A stretch of DNA of 64,000 nucleotides from Verrucomicrobiaceae bacterium (lineage in GTDB: Bacteria; Verrucomicrobiota; Verrucomicrobiia; Verrucomicrobiales; Akkermansiaceae): positions 1 through 64,000 of the forward strand of contig JAIXOR010000086.1 of NCBI GenBank assembly GCA_027486655.1, in the 5' to 3' direction. The position numbers were made by a program, and so were the translations under genes. Below, piece after piece: positions 26,456 to 34,500 of this stretch. The stretch's first letter is position 1. Every line of letters starts with the position of its first letter. A model generated the notes under the pieces. The model was not told the origin of the DNA and made no database searches. It was given only the letters and a program-made list of their open reading frames with translations.

Positions 26456-29400
26456 TCACTTGGAGCTCCTCAAGCGGCCGAACATGCGGGTGTTGGCACC
26501 CTTGGGCACGGTGATCTGCACGTCTTCGGTAACGGCATCCACCGGAGTGAGGACGACGGATCCCGAGGAGGTGTCAGGGATCTCAATTTCCGTCCAAACG
26601 GAGCCGAGATCGGTGCCGTGCTGGAAGAACTGGAAGGTGTCGTCCTTGGAATCGAGACGGCGGCGGAAGGAGAACACGAAGTCGGTCCCGGAGGCGTTGA
26701 GCACCGGGAGGATGCCCGCGTCCGGAGTGCCGGGATTGCCGTTGAGGGTGTATTCGAGCAGGTTTTCGATGCCGTCGTTATCCGGGTCACCCGTGGCGCT
26801 GGTGTCGCCAAGGCCGGGGAATCCGCCGATCCACGAGCTGAAGCCGCCTTTGACGAGGAGGATCGAGGTGGGCGTGTATTGGACGGCGTATCCGGAAGGC
26901 AACCCGCTGACGCTGGCGAAGGTGCCGGTCACGACGCTGGCGGTGGCGATGGTGTAAGACGTCTCGGCCGGGGTTCCGGCGAAGCTCACGCTGAGGGTGG
27001 CGCCAGCGACCTTGAGATCTCCGCCGACGTCGAGGAGGTCGCATTTCGGGGTGGAGGCGTCATCGAGGCCGATGGCGAGGGTGCCGCCGCCGGTGAGGTC
27101 CGCGCTGGTGACCAGGAGGGATCCGATGGCGATTCCCGGTGAGATCGTGCCGCCGCTGGTGACAGTGACATCGCCGCCGACCGTGCCGCTGCCGCCGAGC
27201 ACGCCGCCGCTGACCGTGACGTTGCCGGATGCCGAGGACTGGTTGCCCTGGATCAAGAGGGTTCCGGCCTCGACCACGGTGGGACCTGAGTAGCTGTTGG
27301 CACCGGAAAGGGTGAGTGTTTCAGGGCCCTTTTTGGTGAGGCCGAGGGTGCCGCTGAGCAGACCGGTGAAGGTCGACGGAGTGGCGGCCGGGGTGTTCAC
27401 GGTCAGCACCGGCGAGTCGGCAAGGGAGCGGATCTCGTTGGTGGTTCCGCTCGCGACGGACATGCCGGCGATTTCCTGGTTCTGGCCGCCGAGGTCGAGA
27501 ATGCCTGAAACGGCGGTGCCGCCGAAGGACAGCTTGGTGGCCACGGGCAGGCGGTCGGCTCCACCGGCGAGCTGCACCGAGCCACCGGGTCCGCAGATGA
27601 TCTTGGTGTCGCCCAGATAGGTGTTGGCGCCGGAGATCACGAGCGTTCCGGTGTTGGGACGAAGAGTGATTCCATTGGCAACGCTGCCGCCGCTGATGAC
27701 TCCGGAAACGGTGAAGGTGCCGGTATTGACGCCGATGCGGGTGTCCGCAGTGGCCGCCGCGACGACGCCCCCTTGCCATTCGGTGGTGCCGGACATGCCT
27801 TGCAGGGCTCCGAAGAAGTTCGCTCCGTTGCCTGCGACCGCGACGGATTGCCCGGCTCCGGCGACCACTGTGTCGGCGATAGCGAGACGCCCTGCATTCA
27901 CCGTGATCGAACTTGTGGCGGCGAGTGCGGAGACGTTGCCGACACGGAGCTCGCCCGCGTTGACCGTGGTTGTTCCGGTGAAGGTGTTGGCTGCGTTCAG
28001 GACCTGCACGCCGGTGCCGGCCTTGACGAGGTTTCCATCGCCGCTGATCACCCCGGAGATCAAGGCGTTGGCGGCTCCGCCGAGGGTGGTGTTGGTGGTG
28101 GCGGCAAGGCTGATCGGGCCAGTAAAGCTGGGGGTGCCACCGGTGCCGCTGCTGTCTGCGGAAGTGAGCAGGCCGCCATTGGAAAGGATGCCTGCGGAGA
28201 CGACCAGCGGGGTGGCGGAGTTGAAGCTTCCGATTTGAAGTTCGCCGCCGGCGTTCACCGTGAAGGTGCCGGGGCCGGTGTAGGTTCCACCTGTGTGGAA
28301 GGCAAAGACACCTCCGTCAATGCGGACGTCCCCGTTCATGGTGAAGGGGCGTGCGACGATGGCGACGGTGTTGGTGTCTTCCTTGATCAGGGTGACTCCG
28401 CTGTCGATGGTGAGGCTGGAGGATGCTGAACGGAAATCCCAGCGTTTCAGACCACCGATGCGGCTTTCCGAGGTGACGACCACGGCACCGCCTGCGGCGT
28501 TGATCTGGTCGGTGGCACCATTGTTGGAGAGCTTGCCACCAGCGAGAGTGATGGGCTCGGCGGCCATGGCGATGCTGTTGAAGTCGAAGATCGCTCCGGA
28601 GTTCACGGTAGTGCCGTTGGCGATCGAGCCCATGGCGGAGGCGTTGCCGATGCGGAGTGTGCCGGCGTTGACCGTGCTGGATCCGGAGAAGGTGTTCGCC
28701 GCGCCGAGGGTGAGGGTGCCGGCTCCTTGTTTGGCGAGGCCGTTGGATCCAGCGACGATGGCGGTGATGCTTGCGGATTTGGTGGAATCGAGGCCGGCCA
28801 CGGTCACCGTGGGTGAGGAGCCAGCGAGGGTGAGGGTGTTGGCGGCGGTTCCGTTGTTGGCGAGCGTCCAACCGGCGGGAGTGGCGGGGTTGGTGTCGCT
28901 GAAGGCAAGCGAGCCGACGGTGCGAGGAGAGGTCAGGTTGACGGTAGCGTCGGCCGTGGGGTCGACCGTCGTGAAGTCGGTGGCGATGCCGGCACCATTC
29001 GGAACGAGGGAATCCGCCCAGTTCGGAGCGGTGTCCCAGGTTCCACCGGCCGGGTTGGTCCAGATGGCGGAATTGTAGATGTTCGCGGAGAGCCCGGTGG
29101 GTTGAATGATGGTGTAGTTGGGGGCTTTCACTCCGCCGAGCGTGCAGGAGCCTGTGATGCTGATGCCCGTGCCCTGTGTGGCCGAGGCGAAGATGCCCGC
29201 TTGCGAAAGGGTGACGAGCGATTCATCGCCACTGACGATGCCGACAAGGGTGCCCCCTGTCAGAGTGGCGGCGGTGGTGCCATCGGCGTATTTCGAATTC
29301 GCAACCGCACCGGTGACGGTGAGGGCCTTCTGGCTGATCTCCTGGGCCGGGGCGAGGTCCGATGAGGACGCCGACTGATAGGTGCTGTCGCCAAGGTAGA

Positions 29401-31447
29401 GCGCGACGATTTGTCCGTGCGTTCCTGCCGGGAGGGCGTTGGGGGCGGTGGAAATGGTCACATTTCCAGCGGTGAGGGTGCCGATGCCGATGACCGGGCC
29501 CGAGATGCCACCGTTGCGGATTTCGACAAGACCGGTGGCGGCGGCAGGAGAGACGCTGACGTCGAACTGCAGGGTATCTCCGTAGATGGTGGAGGCTGCT
29601 GTGCCCGCGTTGCGGACGAGCGAAACGGTGGTGGGGGTGCCATCCTGGACGACGAGTTCGAGGTTCGATCCGTTCACCTGAATGAATGCGGCTTTGCCGG
29701 CGGCGACGCCGTTTCCGCCGATGGTTCCGCTGAGGATGGGACTACCGGAGATGGTTCCGCTGGTCTGGGTGGCAAGGACGTAGGTGCCATTGCTCAGCGG
29801 GCTTGCGCCTTGGTTCACGACGGTGATGGGGCCGTTCAGCGTGAGGCTGCCGGAGGAAACGAGGAGGGCCGGGGAGGCTGAATCGCCGGAAAACGAGGTG
29901 GGGGTGAAGTTGAGGGTCACCGGACGGGAACCGAGATCGACCGTGCCGGATCCCTTGATTTCCGCGGCGTTCGTGCCCGGGGTGGTGCCGGTGCCGTTGA
30001 CGGTGAGGGAAGCCGATGAACCGAGGGTGTATGAGGGCAGAGCCGAGACGTCAAAGGAGGCTCCGGCGGCGATGCTGATGGAGGAAGAGGCAGCGAGTGA
30101 GCCCGATGCTCCGAGGGCGAGCGTGCCGCCGTTGATGGTGGTGTTGCCGTCATAGGTGTTGGCGGCGTTGAGGGTGAGTTTGGCGGAGCCGGTCTTGGTG
30201 AGGGAGCCACCGCTGCCACTGATGACTGCGGAGAAGGTGGTGTTCACCGCCTTGGAGCCGACGGAGAGGGAGTTGGAGCCAATCGCGAGCGGATCTGCCC
30301 CTTCCAGCGCGCCAATCAGGTAGGTGTTGTTTCCTGCGACGGTGAAGGTGACCGACTGGGTGCCGGTGGAGGCTCCGGTGTTGAGGGTGGCGTTCTGCAG
30401 CGCCGCGGTGTGGCCCAGGGCGAGCGTGCCGCGATTCGCCACGGTGGTGGCGGTGCCGCTGAAGGTGTTGGCGGCGCTGAGTGTGCTGATGCCTGTGCCA
30501 TTGCCTCCCCCGGTGAGGTTGAGGGTGTCTGTCTTGATACTGCCAGTGCCGGAAATGACGCTGCCGAGAGCAATGCCGGCGGATGTGGAATCCGAATCCA
30601 GGGTGAGCGTGCGGGTGCCCAGTTCGATGGTGGCGGTCGAGCTGAGCGTCAGCGACACGCCTGTTGCCGCGCGGGTGGTGAGGCCGGAGTTGGCGCTGAG
30701 TGTGATGGGGCCGTTCCAAGTGCTGGTGCTGAAGCGGGCGCGGATCGAACCACCGGCGAGTTCGGTGGGCACCGCGTTGTAGGAGATGGGGACGTTGTTG
30801 TTTGGCGCGCCGTTGTGGCCGAGGTTGAGCACGCCGCTGGTGAGCTTGAGGGCGGAACTGGTGCCGCCGAAGGCCCCCGGGTGATTGACGATGAGGTGGT
30901 TTGCCGCGGCCGGGTAGGCGAGCTCGAAGGAGGTGAGGCCCGCGTTGCCGGCACTCAGAATGACGGGAGCCGCGCCGGAAAGGTTTCCGGTGTTTCCGGT
31001 GGCTTGCATGCGGACGGCACCCGAGAGCGCTGCGGTGAAGATGGCGGTGCCGGTGTTGTAGGCGTCGATGATTCCAGGCGCGGGTGATCCGACCATCTGG
31101 ATCGTGCCAGTGCCGCTGAATGAATAGTTGTTAGAGCGGATGTCGATGCGGTTCGCGCTGACGGTGCCGGTGACGGTGACGGCTGCCGCAGTGCCGCGGA
31201 AATCCGCGATGTCCTGTCCGCCGGCCGCGTTCCAGACTTGATAGGCGGTCCCGGTCCACCAGTTGGCGGTGGTGCCGGCATCCCAGGTGCCGACGCCGCC
31301 GACGTTGGCGGTGGGCGGATTCCCGGTGGCGCCTGCGCCGTTGCCATCCCAATACAGCGTGGCGGACGTCGAGTGGGAGGCGAGCATCAGGGTGATCGCG
31401 GAGCAGAGGCCGGCGATGGCGGAGGGGCTGGTTTTTCTGGATTTCAT
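26456..31447 (-). CDS. Giant autotransporter-associated beta-strand repeat protein
   Basis: A 1663-residue exported protein. A signal peptide ends near HSTSA, followed by the typical opening ATLYWDGNGAG. The body is a run of autotransporter-associated beta-strand repeats (blocks like LTKTGSAKLTLNAANTYDGN and TTINGGTLALG), expected to form a long beta-helix. Near the middle is an Ig-like/YDG-type stretch (VANSKYADGTTAATLTGGTLVG). The C-terminus has GDPDNDGIENLLEYTLNGNP, a module common at the ends of secreted verrucomicrobial proteins; there is no PEP-CTERM tail and no porin barrel. ATG 31447 is chosen since it begins the signal peptide. It is paralogous to the next gene and probably displayed or released at the surface; the function is unknown. 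Confidence 0.88.
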   Translation of the reverse strand: MKSRKTSPSAIAGLCSAITLMLASHSTSATLYWDGNGAGATGNPPTANVGGVGTWDAGTTANWWTGTAYQVWNAAGGQDIADFRGTAAAVTVTGTVSANRIDIRSNNYSFSGTGTIQMVGSPAPGIIDAYNTGTAIFTAALSGAVRMQATGNTGNLSGAAPVILSAGNAGLTSFELAYPAAANHLIVNHPGAFGGTSSALKLTSGVLNLGHNGAPNNNVPISYNAVPTELAGGSIRARFSTSTWNGPITLSANSGLTTRAATGVSLTLSSTATIELGTRTLTLDSDSTSAGIALGSVISGTGSIKTDTLNLTGGGNGTGISTLSAANTFSGTATTVANRGTLALGHTAALQNATLNTGASTGTQSVTFTVAGNNTYLIGALEGADPLAIGSNSLSVGSKAVNTTFSAVISGSGGSLTKTGSAKLTLNAANTYDGNTTINGGTLALGASGSLAASSSISIAAGASFDVSALPSYTLGSSASLTVNGTGTTPGTNAAEIKGSGTVDLGSRPVTLNFTPTSFSGDSASPALLVSSGSLTLNGPITVVNQGASPLSNGTYVLATQTSGTISGSPILSGTIGGNGVAAGKAAFIQVNGSNLELVVQDGTPTTVSLVRNAGTAASTIYGDTLQFDVSVSPAAATGLVEIRNGGISGPVIGIGTLTAGNVTISTAPNALPAGTHGQIVALYLGDSTYQSASSSDLAPAQEISQKALTVTGAVANSKYADGTTAATLTGGTLVGIVSGDESLVTLSQAGIFASATQGTGISITGSCTLGGVKAPNYTIIQPTGLSANIYNSAIWTNPAGGTWDTAPNWADSLVPNGAGIATDFTTVDPTADATVNLTSPRTVGSLAFSDTNPATPAGWTLANNGTAANTLTLAGSSPTVTVAGLDSTKSASITAIVAGSNGLAKQGAGTLTLGAANTFSGSSTVNAGTLRIGNASAMGSIANGTTVNSGAIFDFNSIAMAAEPITLAGGKLSNNGATDQINAAGGAVVVTSESRIGGLKRWDFRSASSSLTIDSGVTLIKEDTNTVAIVARPFTMNGDVRIDGGVFAFHTGGTYTGPGTFTVNAGGELQIGSFNSATPLVVSAGILSNGGLLTSADSSGTGGTPSFTGPISLAATTNTTLGGAANALISGVISGDGNLVKAGTGVQVLNAANTFTGTTTVNAGELRVGNVSALAATSSITVNAGRLAIADTVVAGAGQSVAVAGNGANFFGALQGMSGTTEWQGGVVAAATADTRIGVNTGTFTVSGVISGGSVANGITLRPNTGTLVISGANTYLGDTKIICGPGGSVQLAGGADRLPVATKLSFGGTAVSGILDLGGQNQEIAGMSVASGTTNEIRSLADSPVLTVNTPAATPSTFTGLLSGTLGLTKKGPETLTLSGANSYSGPTVVEAGTLLIQGNQSSASGNVTVSGGVLGGSGTVGGDVTVTSGGTISPGIAIGSLLVTSADLTGGGTLAIGLDDASTPKCDLLDVGGDLKVAGATLSVSFAGTPAETSYTIATASVVTGTFASVSGLPSGYAVQYTPTSILLVKGGFSSWIGGFPGLGDTSATGDPDNDGIENLLEYTLNGNPGTPDAGILPVLNASGTDFVFSFRRRLDSKDDTFQFFQHGTDLGSVWTEIEIPDTSSGSVVLTPVDAVTEDVQITVPKGANTRMFGRLRSSK

Positions 31448-31547
31448 GGGATTGGGATTTTCGGGGAATGAATGCGAATGCACGCGCCACTGGCTTGGTG
31501 GCGGATGGAGGGTCCGTTTGGGATGTCTGACGGGCGGATTCGCCCGT

Positions 31548-34500
31548 TCAGTTCTTGGTGCGCCTGCGGCGGAGGGCTGCGAGTGACCCGAGCGCGGCGA
31601 GGGCCAGGCTTCCGGGTTCGGGAATCACGGTGACGATGCCGGTGGTGGCGTCGAACACGGCGGATTGTCCCGCGCCGAGTCCGGAGTAGGTGACGTTGCT
31701 GAAGGAACCGGAGTAGGTCGAGAAATCGAAGATCGTTGCAGAGGTGTTGTCGGCGTAGGTTTCGCCCGAGTCGAAGATCAGGTTGAGGGTGCCGCCGAAG
31801 GTGACTCCGCCGCCCAGAAGGTTCTGGGCGAGGTCGAAGGAACCTGCGGTGAATGAGGCGAGGGTGAACTCGAAATTGGAGACCGAGGAAGCGCCAAGCG
31901 ACAGGTTGTCGTTGAAGGTCATGGTCCCCGGCGAGTTGCCGATACTGAGAGTGCCGTTGACAGTGAGGTTGCCTTCGACGGTGCCGATTCCGGTGAGCGT
32001 CTGGATGGCGGCGATGGTGTTTCCGGATCCGGCGGAGACATCAAGGGTGGCTCCGGAACCGATGGTGATGGTGCTGCTGTTGGCGATGCTTCCACCGGCG
32101 CCGAGGATGAGGGTGCCGTTGTTGATCGTGGTCGCCCCGCTGTAGGTGTTGGCTCCAGTCAGTGTGAGGTTGGCGGAGCCGGCCTTGGTGAGGGACATCG
32201 CGCCGGTGAGGGTGCCGGAGAATGCGGACGAGTTCGCGGAGTTCACGGTGAGGGTGGCCGCGGTGGCGGACCGGATCTCGTTGGCAGTTCCGCTGGCCAC
32301 GGACAGTCCCGCGACGGTTTGGGAGTTTCCATTCAAGTTCACAACGCCGGAAACGCCGCTGGCGCCAAAGATCAGCCTGGTGCCGGTGGGAAGGCGGTCT
32401 GCGCCGCCCGAGATCCTCACTTCGCCCGTTCCGGTGATGACGGTGGTGTCTCCGAGATAAGTGTTCGATCCGGACAGATTCACGGTTGCCGCGTTGTTGG
32501 TCCGGAGCACGAGTCCGTTTCCTACGGTGCTCCCGCTGATGACGCCTGAGACGGTCAATTGTCCGGCGTTGGCTCCGATGCGGGTTCCTCCGGTTGCACC
32601 GACCACCACGTTGCCAACCCACTCGTTGGTGCCGGAGTTGCTTTGAAGGGCGCCGAAGAAATTGCTGCCGTTGCCGTTGATGGTGACGGTTTTGCCGCTT
32701 CCCGCGGTGATTCCGCCATCCAATGAAAGTCGTCCGGCAGTGACGGTGATCCCGGTGGTGTTGCCCAGGGCTGCGGGGTTGGTGATTCGGAGTTCCCCGG
32801 CATTGATGGCGACGCCGCCGCTGAAGTCGTTGCCGGATCCTGAGAGAATGACAACGCCCGCGCCGTTCTTGGTCAGGCCTTTCGGGCCCGATGTGCCGTC
32901 CACGATGTTTCCGGACAAGGTGAGTGAAGCCGCCGGTGTGGCACCTGTGGCATCGAGAATGAGATTGTCATCCAAGGTCACTTTTCCCGAGAGCGTGGCG
33001 ACAATGTCCGCGCTGGTGCCGAGGGTGATGGTTTTGGTGCCCGAGTTGCCCGCGCGAACGTTGATTTCATTGGCGACCGTGATCGCGTCGATGACGCTGA
33101 GCGTTGTATTGTTCGAACCTGCCGTAACTGCTCCCAGATTGAACCTGGAAGCCGCGTTCGCAGAGAAGCTACCGCCGATGGCGATCCTTCCGCTGTTGAT
33201 GCTGTAATTGCCGAGGAAGGCCGAATTGTTGCCGGAAAGGGAGAGGCTCGAGGTCGAACTGTTTTCGATCACCTCCGTGACATTCGCTCCGATCGCGCTG
33301 CTGATGGTGGTGGTTCCGGTGCCAGCTCCGGTGTTGGTGATTTTCCCGGCATTGTTGATGGAGGCGGTCGTGAGACTGACGGTTCCGGTGGTGGCGTTGC
33401 TGATGATGGTCAGGTCGTTGTTGCCGGTGACTCCGCCACTGAAGGTGGTGGAGATGGCCGTCCCGGTGTTTCCAAGCGAAAGGCTGCCGCTGGTTGCGTT
33501 TGTGGCCAGGACGATCGGGTTGGCGAAGTTCAGGCCGGTTGTGGCAACGAGCAAGGATGCCGAGTTTGTGCCGCTGGTATCTCCGAGCGTGACGGTTCCA
33601 AGTCCGTTCGCAACGCCGGCGCTGGATCCACCAAGGGCTGTGTTCACGGTGGAGGCGATGATCGCGCCACTTCTGATAGAAAGGCCGCCGGTGAAGGTGT
33701 TGGCTCCGGAGAGTGTTTGATTTCCCGATCCGATCTTGACGATGGAGAGCGAGCCGGTGGTGTTCTTGATCAGGCCGCTGAAGGTGTTACCGGTACTGTC
33801 GTTGTCACCAAGGGTGAGGGTGTTTGCGGTTCCTGCGGACACGTTGTCCACCGTGCCACCGCCGGAAAGGCCGTTGATGGTTTCGTCGAAGCCCGCGAGA
33901 TCGAGGAATCCCGATGTCAGGATCACGTTGCCCCTGCCTGCCCCGTTAGGGATTTGGTTCGAGGCGCCGAGAGCGAGGGTGGTTTGGGCGCTGTTGATGG
34001 TGGTGTTGCCCGAGTAATCGTTGGGGCTGCCCGTCGCGTTGTTCAGGGTGGTGGTCCATGCTGCGGAGTTTGCGGATTGGAAGAACCTGAATCCGCTGGC
34101 ACCGGTGAGTTTTCCGCTGAGAAGCAAGGTGCTGCCGGAGGCGGTCGGATCGGCTCCGAAATGGGCATCGGCGAGGTTGGCGGTGATGTTTCCGGCAATG
34201 GACAAACCGGTGAGTGCCGTGCTGTTCGAACCGATCCGGAAGCTTCCCGAGCGGTTGCCATTCCCGGCGTTGCCGTTGACAATGATGTGGTTCAGGACGG
34301 TGCGGTTTGATGTGGAGAACCAGACCTGGCTATTGCCATTGATGGTGATGGAGCCCGTTCCGAACTGGCTGCTGGTGATGGCTCCCGCCGTGCCGACCGG
34401 TCCTGCGAGCACTCCAGCCCGCATGGATCCATTCAATACGAGTCCGCCGGAGAACGTGTTGTTGACGTTGGAGGTCACCTGCCAAGAGCCGACGCCACCG